A stretch of DNA of 64,000 nt from Stromatinia cepivora (taxonomy: Eukaryota; Ascomycota; Leotiomycetes; Helotiales; Sclerotiniaceae): positions 805,001 through 869,000 of the forward strand of contig RCTD01000017.1 of NCBI GenBank assembly GCA_014898415.1. The letters run 5' to 3'. Under the pieces are notes generated by a model that searched no databases, was not told the origin of the DNA, and was given only the letters and a program-made list of their open reading frames with translations. Positions 1-12,633 of this stretch are shown here, in pieces. Numbering within the stretch: position 1 is the stretch's first letter; every line of letters starts with the position of its first letter. A program made the translations under genes and the position numbers.

Positions 1-681
1 AGCGCAGTGAACCGACGAATGTTTCTGGGCGGGATGCCGAAGTGTTTGATGGAGAAGGTCAAATTCCTAGGGATATATGGCAAGTCGCAGCTCATAGGTG
101 TATGTAGATGTGAGTACCTTTCCGCACTGATGGGATGGGATTTGGAGGTGATGATTGCTAAGTAATGTTGTATCCTCCATGGTAAGATCTTATATTTGCG
201 ATTGTAGTATTTGACGAGATTTGCTTCACCGAATTTGCTTGTTGTTCTCAAAATATTTAAATTTCCAATTCAGATTCAGAAAATGGCGATCAAAACTAAA
301 GTGGTCGTAACCAAGTTACAATATAGTCTCGCATATCTTTCCTTCCACTTTCACAACTAATACTTCCCACCTTGTTCATTATTTCCACATCTTAGTAACT
401 TTTCATACAAATCCTTACAATTTTATATCGTTCATCTAACAAATCCATCATTAGATAGCAACATCACCTGTATATCCTTTGATAAGCGGAAAATCTATCA
501 GCTCTATATGCTTCGTCTATGAATAGATATCGTATTACATATCCTTATTTCGAAATTACATATACCTCTTACTATATAGCTCTTACTACATATCTCATTA
601 CATATATAATTGGCGGTGCGATCTCATCTAATCTGAAGACGTAAGATAAATATAAAGACGGGAGAGAGACTTATTAATAAT
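1..681. other. left edge, no firm gene
   Basis: No complete gene is visible. Frame 1 on the plus strand is open from the window edge to a TAA at 163-165, and a canonical-looking GTGAGT lies near 111, so this could be the tail of a gene that starts outside the window. The peptide matches nothing I recognise. From about 200 onward the DNA is AT-rich and non-coding up to the hAT element. Confidence 0.3.
674..681. repeat. 8-bp target-site duplication, left copy
   Basis: TTAATAAT directly precedes the left terminal repeat of the hAT element and recurs unchanged at 1745-1752 directly after the right one. An 8-bp duplication is the hAT signature. Confidence 0.85.
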
Positions 682-1744
682 CAGGGCTGGGCACTGGGTA
701 GGGTATACCCGGGGTAACCCGGGGTATAACCCGGCCGGTATTACACCTAGCTCTACCTCTATGGGGTAGGGTAATTACCCTGTAGATTGCCCGGGTATCC
801 GGGATACCTATGGGGTATGTAGTATATATTGGGGATATTTAGGGGTATATTTGAGAGACTGTAGATATTATAGAATAATGGTTTTTTATTTAAATTATAA
901 TATAATTTTGAAATCAAATAAGGAAAAAATGAAGATATATTATTTGCTTATTCTAAAATAACTATTAATGACTTTTGTGTAGTTTTTCTAAAAATTCTAT
1001 TTTTATAGTTTTCTTGTTTTTTCTATATTATTTGTTAATTCTTTATTATTTTATATTTTTGAATATTATATATAATTTCTATTATCTTTTTAATCTCCTT
1101 CGTTCTAACTTCTTTAATACAATATTCTTGAAATATAGGATCAAAAATAGTAATAATTTTCTCGATTTCAATATCATTATTATTATTATCATTATCAATA
1201 TCAACAATCTCAATATCTTCTTTTTCTTTTTCTTAAAATAGAATTTCCTATATATATAAACAAAGTATATATCGAATAATATCATTAAATAAATTAATTC
1301 TATATTTAGAAACTAATAATCCAGTAATACTAAAAATATATTCTAAAGGAATAAATATAGTTAAAATAAACAAATAATCTTTTCAAATTTGAAAAAGAAT
1401 TAGAAAATTGTATTCATTATATTATTATTATTGATATAAGAAAATATAATTGATATAATTATTTGAAGAAAAAGAAACTTACAAAATAATATATTAGATA
1501 AAGTAATACAAATTTTCAATAGTATAATTCGAATAGTATAATCTAATATTTTTGATTCTATTATATAATTAAGAATAACCTTCTTTTTAAACGATAATTA
1601 TAAGATAATCACATAATATTTACCTATGGGTATTTTAGGTACCCGGGTTATTTAGCGGGTATACACTCTGTAAAAGCTTACGGGGTAGGGTATACTACCC
1701 CGTGAGGCCAGATACCCCGGGTAGAGTACGGGTGCCCAGCCCTG
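682..1744. mobile_element. non-autonomous hAT-type DNA transposon, 1063 bp
   Basis: The ends are a perfect 13-bp inverted repeat, CAGGGCTGGGCAC at 682-694 and GTGCCCAGCCCTG at 1732-1744, flanked by the 8-bp duplication TTAATAAT. Both subterminal zones (about 695-810 and 1620-1731) are GC-rich and packed with GGGTA/TACCC and GGGGTA motifs, the kind of short repeats hAT transposases bind. The 800-bp core is A/T-rich with only low-complexity open frames and no transposase, so mobility would need a transposase supplied elsewhere. The perfect TIR and duplication suggest a fairly recent insertion. The hAT assignment is from structure alone. Confidence 0.88.
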
Positions 1745-1752
1745 TTAATAAT
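1745..1752. repeat. 8-bp target-site duplication, right copy
   Basis: TTAATAAT, identical to 674-681. Confidence 0.85.
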
Positions 1753-2479
1753 GTATACAATATACACTCTCGTAGTCCAATCTTTAGATAAAAGATATCT
1801 ACCCCTTATAATGAATTATTCCCAAATAATCAACTCTTAAATATGAGAACATGTCCTTCAATACAAAGTCTATTATACTAAATAATTCGAATATTCAAAA
1901 CACAACGCCCCACCTCCTCCCCTCTTTCCAAAATATCTCTCCTACTTCATAAGTAGTATAAATATTTTTTTTTCTTACAAACTATTTCAAGATTCTAGAT
2001 CTGATACTAAGATCTTATATTCATTCTCCTTATGCGCCGATGTACATCCATCATATCATCAAAATCATCTCCTTCCTCCCTTATACCTCAATTTTTCCCA
2101 TCTATATATCCTTCCTTTCCCCCTCTCCAATTCAACTCAATACTCCCAACCCCATTTTCCTCCGAATCCATCAATCTCTACTTCAACATTCCGTCCTTTT
2201 AACCCAGCACTCCTTTTTACCCTCTCCTATATAAACTCCTCCTCATTACAACCTTCAACCCTCAATATTTAAAACCCTATCTTATCCCTCTCCCCCTCCT
2301 TTCTCCCCCACATCCCTCCGCCAATCCCTCCCTCCATCCAAAAAACCCTCCAACCCCACCCCCCATCCATCAATATTTCATCACATCCCTCTCCCACCCC
2401 TCACAACTCCCTAGAAATAACTCCCACAAATAATTCCCACTCTCCGTATACCATTCGCTCCCACTCTCCATATATCACT

Positions 2480-2550
2480 CCTACCTCCATCTCCATCTCA
2501 TCTCCATCTCATCTCCATCTCATCTCCATCTCATCTCCATCTCATCTCCA
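2480..2550. repeat. 11-bp tandem repeat (ATCTCCATCTC)n
   Basis: About five to six copies of an 11-bp unit that runs into the 8-bp array that follows; the two share the CATC core, so one probably evolved from the other. Confidence 0.8.
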
Positions 2551-2558
2551 TCATCTCC

Positions 2559-2707
2559 ATCATCCCATCATCCCATCATCCCATCATCCCATCATCCCAT
2601 CATCCCATCATCCCATCATCCCATCATCCCATCATCCCATCATCCCATCATCCCATCATCCCATCATCCCATCATCCCATCATCCCATCATCCCATCATC
2701 CCATCAT
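2559..2707. repeat. 8-bp tandem repeat (CCCATCAT)n, about 18 copies
   Basis: Almost perfect tandem copies of an 8-bp unit. Length is not a multiple of three and no coding frame uses it; likely length-variable between strains. Confidence 0.9.
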
Positions 2708-3809
2708 ATACCCTAACCCCAACACCTCAGATATCATTCACAACATATTTATTCCAGTTGACAACTTCATCATTTAGATACCTACTGATATATGAATTTC
2801 TAGATCTGGTCATGGGAATTGTGGATATTTGATGGTGGGGGGTTTGGGAATTGAGATTGAGATTGAATATCAATATGAGTAGATATATAAATTAAAAAAT
2901 CTATTAATCTCAAATAACCCCCACAACAACCACCCACCCATCTCACACTTAATCACTTTACCATCATACAAACCACTTGCATACACATCAGGCATATACT
3001 TCACTTCACACTTCACATCACCCCCAGCATCAGCACCAGTACCAGCATCAAAATAAACATTCAAACACCATATTAACTATAGTATTTATCTACCTATCTA
3101 TCTATCCAGATACATATGTAGATATCAGGTATCGCATCAAATCATATTTCATACTTCATATCATTCGCAATCATTATGATCTAATCCGGTTCAATCAATC
3201 AATCATATCCGATCATCTCAGATCAAAACCACACATCATATCATATCCCACCACTCAAATCCTGCAATCATGACCATTTACCATGTATCTCTCTTCCTAT
3301 CTCTGTATCTTCCTCTCTGTCTTCCTGTCTATGATATGATATCAATCAAAGACCCTAGAAACCTATCCACAAACCGAAAACAAAACCCCACCAGATTAGA
3401 AAAAACCCCCCTCCCCCCTCCCCCAATAAAATTGAATAAGACCTGAAAAACTTGAAAAATCCACCCAAATATAACCCAACCCGAAGAGATGGAAAGAGCT
3501 AGTACCCAACGAAATAGTCAAAAACTTGCTTTGTTCAGATTTTCTCCGGAGATGCGTTTGGTGATGATGTTAAGAGGCAGGAAGAGGGAGAAAGTAAAGT
3601 TGGGCTAGCTTCTAGAAGTGCTGACTCGGTAGATGTAAAGAAGTCATCGACCAGAAAAAAGCTATCAATCCATCCACCCATCCATCCCAATCCATGTTTG
3701 AATCCCATCTAGTGACCCGCGCAAAACGTAGAGATGCAATTCCCAAAGTAAAGTAAATGAAGCCAGTAAGTTGGTTGAGAAAAGAAGTTATGCGAAGGCG
3801 AAACAGAAT

Positions 3810-5682
3810 TTAAACGTTATCGGTCCGATCAACATGAGTATTCAACTCATGAGCACCACCCGACTTCTCCGCATGTCCTTCTGGCACTACATCCGCCAGA
3901 GTTTCATCTGTACCCTGTAAATCCTCCTCAACGGTAACCGTATCCTTAATTCTCAAGAAGATAACAGGAGCGGCAATGACGCAAGAGACGGAGAGGAGAA
4001 CCCAATTGCTTATAAACTCATCATGGTAGGAAAGTTTCTTAGCATCCAATGCCCACATGACGGCACCACCAGCTGATTGAATACCCTTGTAAAAACCGAC
4101 ATAATTGGCAGATTTACGTCCAGAGTTAGAGAGGGCTCCCATGAACCAATAAACGCATCCTTGCCATGCGGAATCGAAAAATCCATAGAAGATGTAGAGG
4201 AACATGGGACCAATGTATTTCTTGCCACCATCAGTCCAATCAACAGGAACATAGTTTCCAGTGATAGAATTAGTGCTCTCACGAGTATAGGTTCTTTCAA
4301 ATGCGTATCCACCACCCCAAGTAATCATGGTGATTGCGAGAAGGAAACCAAGAGCGGACTTGGCACGAACCGATCGGCGGAAGTTACCAGCATCAAGACC
4401 GAAACCAAAGATGACCGCACCAAAAATTTGAGCCGTCCAGTATAAGACGTTGTTGAGGGCACGAGTGCGGGTATTGAAAACAGCAGCGTTCATTCCATTT
4501 TGTTGGTAGGTGTAAAACCAATTGGAAGCCCAGAACATGGGGAAGAGGAGAATGATGAATGGTTCTTGAACGATAGTATCGTAAAGACCAATAAATTCGG
4601 ATTTCCAGGATGGGTGCTTCATGAGGACAACTTTGGTACCATCTGGTCGAACAATGTCGTCGGCGTTACATAAGAAGAGAGCTAGGCAAGCACCAAGGAA
4701 CATGAGAATAATGAATGCGATGTAAGTACCATCATTGACAGTGCTGTTGGTTTTGACGTTGATATTTTGACCAAGTGGAATCTAAAATTAATGTTAGTCC
4801 ATGATCTTTAAGATTTACGTGGGGCACTAGAGTAGTAGATTTCCTTTTCGCATCAAAAAACTGATGGGGAGATATAGAAACTTGAAATGCAAAGCAAGAT
4901 ATGTATAGAATTGCGTGCAAAGAAGGTGAAGAGACAAATAAATCAGAACCTACCAAAGCACCAAGAACAGCACCGAAGTTAAAGACAGCCCAAAAAACAC
5001 CAAAGTATTTTCCCTTATCACCTTCATATGGATATGAAACCATGATAGTTCCTTGTGCAGTCCATAGAAGACCAGCACAAACACCTAGAAGTGCACCAGC
5101 GAAGATATTAAAGCCACCAACATTTGCGTGAACAGAGGCGAGGAGTGAGATTGCATAAATGCAATATCCGATACCACCAAAAGCCAAACAAGCTTTAACA
5201 CCCAATTTGTTGACAAAAGTTCCACCGAAGAAAGCGAAGACTGCAAAGGTGGAATATAGAGCGGTGTTCTAAGAAATATCATATTAGTAATAAATTCGTG
5301 ACATCGAGGAGTCGAGGATTTGGATTCGGAAATCCATTGTCATGAATGCTAAGAATGGCAATCGACTTGGGAGAAGATCGACATAAAAGGATGAATGACT
5401 TACCATATGATCTGCAAGAGTTGGATCTGCCTTTCCACCACCACCAAGGCCACCGAGCGCATTGAACATACCAGGGCAGAGGAAGCAAACGAATGCGACC
5501 ATGGTAAGTTGAACTCGAGGAGATGCATACCAAAAGTTCATCCCAAGGAATCGACGATTCTTATACTTCCAACCATTTTGATCGATAGCAGTAGTAGGAG
5601 TATCATTGCGATATTCGACGTTGTCTTCTCCATGAACTGGGACAACCTCTGGAGAATGCGCGTGCGCAGTGTCTTTTTCCAT
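3810..5682 (-). CDS. UNC93-like MFS transporter, three exons
   Basis: Polytopic membrane protein of the UNC93/DUF895 branch of the major facilitator superfamily; the substrate of the fungal members is unknown. Exons on the minus strand are 5682-5404, 5268-4954 and 4781-3810, joined by GTAAGT...TAG and GTAGGT...TAG introns of 135 and 170 bp, all phase 0, giving 521 residues. Residues 44-83 hold the family's N-terminal signature, with RRFLGMNFWY and PGMFNALGGLGGGG. Hydrophobic segments follow through the protein, including a segment around FGVFWAVFNFGAVLGAL. The last 45 or so residues are a charged cytosolic tail (HAEKSGGAHELNTH). The start is the first in-frame Met and has a hydrophilic N-terminal 40 residues. 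Length and exon joins agree with the family; the family is confident, the transported compound is not. Confidence 0.9.
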
Positions 5683-8600
5683 ATTGGGTTGTTGGATGCG
5701 AAATATTGTTGAGGGGTTTTAGATATGATGGTATTTTGAATAAGGAGTGTAATTTCAGGTTGAGTAATCGATCTTTAATGGAAAAGGCGGTGGTTGAGAG
5801 GAAGGTGTTTGTTGTGTGATAGTTGAGGCGGAGGTAAGATTTGAAGAGGTCGTGGAAGAAGTTCTTAAGTAAAAGATTGGCTGCGGTAGAAGATTTTGAT
5901 GTCGTCGAGAGGAGAAGATTCACCCTTAGTGCGTCTTCAAATACTCGATACGGTCCAATAACCTTGTTGACCTGTACACAAATGAAAGTGATACCAACGT
6001 ATCAACGTATCAACCCGCTTCTCTAAATCGTAAACCCGTTATTCCGATACCTAGGTAAGATTGGTAACAAACAAATCTACGGGTAATTTTAAGATTTGTT
6101 TTTCATAGCCTCGAAAAGTGAATTGGAAGAAATACAAAATATATAAATATGTGACTATCCAAAACAAAATGAAGTCAAAAACGAAGTGAGGTTGAAGTGA
6201 GGTTGAAGTGAGGTTGAAGTGAGGTGAGGTGAGGTCGTCGAGGTATTATAACTCTACCAACGTTTGAAGCACTAGCAACAAGCAAGCATCAGCATCGGCA
6301 TCAGCATCAGCATCAACATCAGCAACGGCACAACATCTGGAGAGTACATATAAGCTGTATCCTAAACCCTACATGTCCCTGCAACTAGCATCCCCATTTA
6401 TTTCCCCCATCTTTATAAAAATACTAGTTTAGATAATACCTATATATCATCAAGCTGTTCTTAATTTAGTAATAAATTCAATTTACTCGAGGTTGTGTGT
6501 AAGTTGTAAGTCATGTCATTCATTGATGGCCGTTGATACGTTATCTATCTTGGCCGCCAATTCTTTTTCTTCCAAAAGAGTAATCTCATGCACGACTTAT
6601 CGAAGCCCCCGATTGTTTTAATTGGAGCTTTGGCTTGTCTGGCGTGGCGTTTTTAGTAAGAAGTGGTTCAAATTAGTAAACTTCTCCGCACGATAATTGA
6701 CATGGGGAAGTGAAGGGGAAATGATTTTGATAGGTGAGACATGTGAGTGAAGGGGATGTAAAAAATGGAAACGTGAATCGTGGGATTTGTTAAATTGAAT
6801 GGATTGATAGGATTGATTCATACTAAATCTGGACAAAGTTTCGTTTCTTTCATTTGGAATTCTATTTTAAAAGGAGTTGTTGAGAGTAATTCGATATGAG
6901 AATGCGGGGGGAAGGATTTTGGGGTTTTTGGTAAGGATGAGGTCGGGGATTTTTTAGTAGGGATTGACCTGTTTTTCAACCTTCGACTTGCTCTCCTTGG
7001 CTGCATCAATGCATCTGATTCTGAGTTAAAGCCTCAACGGATGGTTGCATACTACATTGATAGGGGTATAATAAGTTCATACTACCACGGTCCATCTATT
7101 GGAATATGTTGATCATTTCTATGTAACGTATGATATTGAGAAGTAAGAACCAACCTATAGTATTCAGTCAACTCTACAATTGACAATAAATGAATTATCA
7201 CTATCAGCCATATTTACTCTCTGTTGAGCATTACCTTTAGTATATTGATTCGAGAAAATGGGAATGATACCTATCTCAAAAATCATCATCACGATACCAA
7301 AATCCAACTGACTGGAAATAAGGACATGACATGCATGGTACTTACTACCCATTTCCAAATTTCAATTAACTGGAATATGATATGCCCACCTATCTAAATT
7401 CTAAAAAGGTAGATGCGTCTCATCATCTCATCACCGCTATATCCAATGACCTTTCAATAACTAGATTCCAGAAAGATAAGTTCATCATCATCCATCACCA
7501 ATATCCAATCCCGTTCCAAACACCTAGATATCACACACACCGTATAATTCTCGCCGACTTATTCGTACCACGCCAAATATTCAAATCCGGCCCTATTCCA
7601 ACATTCCCCTTGTATCATTGTACCGTTGTTGCAGCCGATAAAATATTTCTCCCTACCTCATGATTGCCATCTGGCATTTCTGTAACTATCCGAAGAATGA
7701 CCAGACGATTTTTGGCGGCTTGCTTCGTATAAGAAGGATCTGATGAACTGGTTGATTTTGAATGGATGGCTCCAGATCCTTGAAGGGTTTGATATGCTTG
7801 GCCGGAACCCGAAACTTAATTCAAGCATTTTGTTTGGTAACCTTACACGCAGGGCTTGTAATATTCTCGAGAGTTGTACGGAATAGTGAAATCCAGCTCG
7901 GTTCTAGCCTTTCCTTGCTTCCTTGGGTAGATTTATCACGAACGGTTGGAATGAATGGATTTATTCGTATCTTAAGTTCTTACTGCAGAAAAGAGTATGG
8001 AAGTTCCACCAGTTCTCACCAATCCTTCCTGTTCCTTCAACCCAACAACCATCACGAGTAATTGACAAGGTAATCATCAAGATAGAATCAACCATTGTAA
8101 CTTCATGAATCATTAGTCCTACTTTAAACTTAGCGTCTCATCTAACTCACAAACATTTCCAAATCATTTCTCAGTAGATAAAGATAAATCTTCCATCTCC
8201 ACCTCCACCTCCCCTCTCCATAAATGATAATGCAGAATCACAATCATACCTAGTACTCCGTATTTTTGGGAAAATCCACAAATATACGATAAACAGACTT
8301 TGGGATACGATACGATGTGATATGATATAAAATCCCCCAAACCAATTAATAAACCATAATCATAATCCTCACATGTTTATAAGTAAGATCTTACCCACCA
8401 ACTAGGTAATGAGTAGCCACTTCACGCCAATGTTACAATCCCGAAGTGGATCATCAGAAATCCCACTCCAATGACTCCATACTTAAGAAAGCTCACGTTC
8501 CCATTGCAAAAGTGCATGTTACCAACCTTATTTCTCTGTCCATCATCGCTACCAGAAAATAAAACGAAACGAAACAAGACAAGAGAAAGATAATCGTTCG

Positions 8601-9603
8601 TATACTATATATACTACATGTACATATACTACATGTACATACCACTGTATTAATGGTAGTTCACCGCTGCATCGTATTCCATTTGTTTATACAAATGTGG
8701 TTAAGAGGCACAATCATGGATAGTAGGTGAGCAAGGCGAGAAAAGGCCAAGTAGGATATCTCCAATCCAAAAGACTTCAACATCCAACTCTTTTCCATCA
8801 CCACAAAAATAAACATCCAAAGCTTAATCATGCTCAAATGATTCTCAGAAAACAAACGGATAGATACTTATTTTACGGCTCCCTAATACATACACACATA
8901 CATACATAACTTTACCGAGATCCTTATTGTTGGTAGTGATCAGATAGACTAAGCACTAGATATTGGTTTTCCGATTTACAGCCTCATTCATCTATAGAGT
9001 ATAGTGATTTATAGAATGAACCTTGTTCCTTGTATAGTTATATGGTTTGGTGGTTCGGTTTGGATATGATATGATATATATGCGGGTAGGTTACTGTTTT
9101 GTAGGGTTGGGGTTGGGGTTTCGTTTTGTTGGTTTGTTGTTATCTATGATTTGATATTTTATCTAGTTATTTCATATCCCTATAATTGGATGGGATTGAG
9201 ATGAGTTGTATGTGATTTTTCGTTGATAATAGTGGTTTTATTTGAATTTCAAATGTCATAGTGGTATATATATGTATTCATTTCATTTTATATCTATCTT
9301 TCGATCTCCTTAGTTAATCATTTAAAATATTTATAAAACACATTCAAATTCTCTCTCAGTTACAGACAAAATATACTTTAACTATTAGTTCCTTCAATAT
9401 ATTCGTTATCATACACACCATCCTCAACCTCAAATTACCTCCTCTACATCAACATTTTCACCCTCATCTCGTTATACTCTATATTATCTGTTTCTTCTGG
9501 GTCGCTTATTTTCACTCTCATAACTCCTCAAACATCGTAGTAATCTTCTCATATTCAAGAAAACCTTCAACCACCCTTCTTTTCTATCCAACCAAATAAA
9601 CAA

Positions 9604-9654
9604 TCAACCAACCAACCAACCAACCAACCAACCAACCAACCAACCAACCAACCA
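9604..9654. repeat. (CCAA)n microsatellite
   Basis: About a dozen perfect CCAA units. Confidence 0.9.
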
Positions 9655-10549
9655 AATAACCAAATATAGTATAGACACCATTACCATCACCACCAAATCC
9701 TCCCAAGCAAATATAAACTCGAATACTAAAAACATGCATCAACAGTATAACCATCTTCCCCTTCCATCAACTATTCAAGATTTTAAACCACAATATATAC
9801 TGAAATTTCAACCCTAACCTCTTACTCACCAACATCCTATCATTCCAACTCTCAATATTCCATTCCTCACTGGTATTCTCAGTCCTAATTAAGATAGATA
9901 AATACAATGACACTGCTATGAGTTTTCTTTTATTGGGCCAAATTCAAATGAGTCAAATCCAAATCTTATTAATGAAAAAGAGATTTATCAATTCTATATC
10001 ATATATCCTCACCTACTATATCAATCCCAACATCCACATCTACATCCTTATCATCAAAATCCCTACTATACCATCACTCTATCATGTCATATAGAGCTCT
10101 ATTAAGATACCTATGTATTGATTCCATACATCTACATCTATATCTCCAGAATACAGAGTAAGAATTTCCAGAAAAAACATTCATTAAAAAGCTCTAGTCC
10201 AGCTCATATCACTCCGCCTCTTCTTCTCTCAATATACAGCTATATATATAAGTAAGTAATAAAATAGTTCTTTTTGATTCTTATTCTTATTATTATTATT
10301 CTTCAATATTATTTATTATAATATTTTTATAATATAAGTTTTTATTCTTTTTTTATCTCTTTACTTCTTTTTTTCCTCTTCGTTTTTTTTTTATAAAATA
10401 AAAGAATTTTCTTTATTCTATTTAATATTATTATATTTACAAATAGATGTATATAGCTATTTATCTATTATACAACTATTTTTTATCTTTTTAAACCGAT
10501 AATTAATCATTTATTTCTATACCGCGAAGAATAAATATTATAACTATAT

Positions 10550-10870
10550 CTCATACAAAGGACGCGGCGAGTAGAGATGCGACTATAGAGTCTTATAAGA
10601 TGTTAGCACTATAAAAGGCCTATAATTTTACACATAGATCAATTAATCAAGACTAAACGAATCTATAAGAATTAGTATACGATGAATTTCAAATAATTCT
10701 AATCCTAATCGAATGAAATTACAGGGTCTGAATAATTTTTTTTGAAGCCTAATTAAGCATTAATTTTCGGAGGTCGATTCAAGAGATTGAATTATAGTAT
10801 ACTATAATACTAATACTCTGTAAGGCCCTATAATCGTATCCATACTCGTAGCGTCCTCCGTGTAATACGA
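10550..10870. mobile_element. MITE-like imperfect inverted repeat
   Basis: The left arm beginning GGACGCGGCGAGTAGAG near 10560 matches the reverse complement of the right arm (GGACGCTACGAGTATGG, near 10855) for about 40 bp with scattered, mostly transition, mismatches; the arms continue as GACTATAGAGTCTTA against GATTATAGGGCCTTA. The 250 bp between is A/T-rich and non-coding. I could not define a target duplication, so the exact ends are uncertain. Transition mismatches would fit an old, RIP-mutated miniature element. Confidence 0.5.
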
Positions 10871-11113
10871 CAGTCTAATCCCTAAGAAAAAACTATTCTT
10901 TCATTTTATAATAGAGATTGAAAATTAAACATAATTAATTTTTTGATATTATTTATAAATAGATATATTAATGATATTATTGATTTAATCTAGAAAAATA
11001 TTAAACTTCACTTTATATATATTATTTAATTTCGTTACTTTTATTTGATAATCACTCAAAAAGTTCCCTCCCTCGTTTCCTAATTCTCTAATTCTTCGGT
11101 CTTCTCTTACTCA

Positions 11114-11300
11114 TTCCCTCCTCTCCCTCCTCTCCCTCCTCTCCCTCCTCTCCCTCCTCTCCCTCCTCTCCCTCCTCTCCCTCCTCTCCCTCCTCTCCCT
11201 CCTCTCCCTCCTCTCCCTCCTCTCCCTCCTCTCCCTCCTCTCCCTCCTCTCCCTCCTCTCCCTCCTCTCCCTCCTCTCCCTCCTCTCCCTCCTCTCCCTT
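11114..11300. repeat. 9-bp minisatellite (CCCTCCTCT)n, about 20 copies
   Basis: Nearly perfect C/T-only array. Because the unit is a multiple of three, frames through it stay open on both strands; these are not genes. Confidence 0.95.
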
Positions 11301-11423
11301 TCTTTCCCCTCCCCCCTCATTAATCTACCACTCATAGACAATCTACATAACGAAATAAACTCAATGAACCGGATAACGAAATGAACCAACTTAATGAAAT
11401 GAACCCCATGAACCGAAAATTCA

Positions 11424-11562
11424 TACACAAGATATACAAGATATACAAGATATACAAGATATACAAGATATACAAGATATACAAGATATACAAGATATAC
11501 AAGATATACAAGATATACAAGATATACAAGATATACAAGATATACAAGATATACAAGATATA
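11424..11562. repeat. 9-bp minisatellite (ATACAAGAT)n, about 15 copies
   Basis: Nearly perfect array 120 bp after the first. Repetitive frames (KIYKIY, VYLVYL, SCISCI) are artefacts of the unit length. Confidence 0.95.
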
Positions 11563-11602
11563 TATATCCATATACCCAGCACAAAAAAAGAAATAGAGCG
11601 CA

Positions 11603-11849
11603 CCCTCTAAATCACATCCCCTCTAAATCACATCCCCTCTAAATCACATCCCCTCTAAATCACATCCCCTCTAAATCACATCCCCTCTAAATCACATCCC
11701 CTCTAAATCACATCCCCTCTAAATCACATCCCCTCTAAATCACATCCCCTCTAAATCACATGCCCTCTAAATCACATCCCCTCTAAATCACATCCCCTCT
11801 AAATCACATGCCCTCTAAATCACATCCCCTCTAAATCACATGCCCTCTA
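11603..11849. repeat. 16-bp minisatellite (CCCTCTAAATCACATC)n, about 15 copies
   Basis: Contiguous copies without spacers. Three copies carry a C-to-G variant that gives CATGCC instead of CATCCC, spread through the right half of the array, which indicates unequal exchange between copies. Confidence 0.95.
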
Positions 11850-12633
11850 AAGCTACTCTAAAGAAGAAAGAGAAAGACAGGAAGAGAAAGACAGGAAGAG
11901 AAAGGAGTCACCTAATCTAGCCGGCCTAATCTAGCCCAGCAAAACCAAAACCAATTCCCTCTTCTCCTCTCCTTCCCCTCCTCTCTCTCCCCCCTCTTTC
12001 CCCCCTTTTCCCCTATAAAAAACAGAAATCACTATTTCTACCTTCCCACCAACTCCCAACTCTATACTCCCAACTCCCTACCCCTAACTCCCTGCTCCAT
12101 ACTCTATCTCATCTCATCCACTGCACACCCTATAATAAATGTAAGTCTTACAATTCTTTTAACTCTTCACTTTTCACTCCTTCCCTTACCCCCTTACCCC
12201 CTTTACCCCTCCAACATCCAACATCCAACATCCAACCCCCAACCCCCACCCCAATCCCCCTAACGTCACAGAACACCTAGCCACCTAATTCCTAAATTAT
12301 GAACTCTTTTTCTCATCCTTGGTTAATGTCATATCAATCATTTATCATTAAATAAGCACCTAATCTTTACATATGCATCCATTCATCCATCTCTGCTCAT
12401 ATGTACCCATCCAATACAGCAAGCCCAGCCTTCCACAATACAATCCTATGCAAAACGCAGCAGCAGCATCATGATCATCAACATCACAATACCAATGTGA
12501 AAACGGTATTTCCATAACGCCATCCATTTGCAAATCCATCCCTCCATCCTTCCATCCAAACCTTTTTACCCCCCTCAATCCTCATAATTTCATCCTTCGC
12601 GTCTTAAAACACGTCATCCATTCATTACTAACC

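Larger units (their letters stand above)
1753..3809. other. intergenic, C/T-rich, with simple repeats
   Basis: About 2 kb without a convincing gene. From 1900 to 2480 the plus strand is strongly C/T-rich. Tandem repeats follow at 2480-2707. Open frames of 64-98 codons at 2040-2234 and 2977-3273 are low-complexity (His/Ser/Gln/Ile) with no motif and are not called. The right end is downstream of the UNC93-like gene. Confidence 0.6.
5683..12633. other. 7-kb gene-free interval
   Basis: No gene is supported here. 5683-6030 is the leader and promoter side of the UNC93-like gene. 6185-6235 holds a short GAGGTTGAAGTG repeat and 6285-6325 a (GCATCA)n stretch. Frames of 60-99 codons at 6618-7009, 7164-8108 and 8661-8909 have no motif, no conserved composition and weak starts. 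8610-8645 repeats ACTACATGTACATAT. 9300-9960 is C/T- and A-rich, like a long promoter or leader. 10230-11050 is an AT block with an inverted repeat. 11110-11850 is three minisatellites. 11930-12140 resembles a CT-rich promoter. Confidence 0.6.

Noticed and set aside
11111..11603. Long open frames on both strands through the minisatellites
   Set aside because: The 9-bp units keep frames open automatically; peptides are pure repeats such as ERRERR and YLVYLV.
11603..11849. CRISPR-like regular array
   Set aside because: The 16-bp units are contiguous with no spacers, and the organism is a eukaryote; it is a minisatellite.
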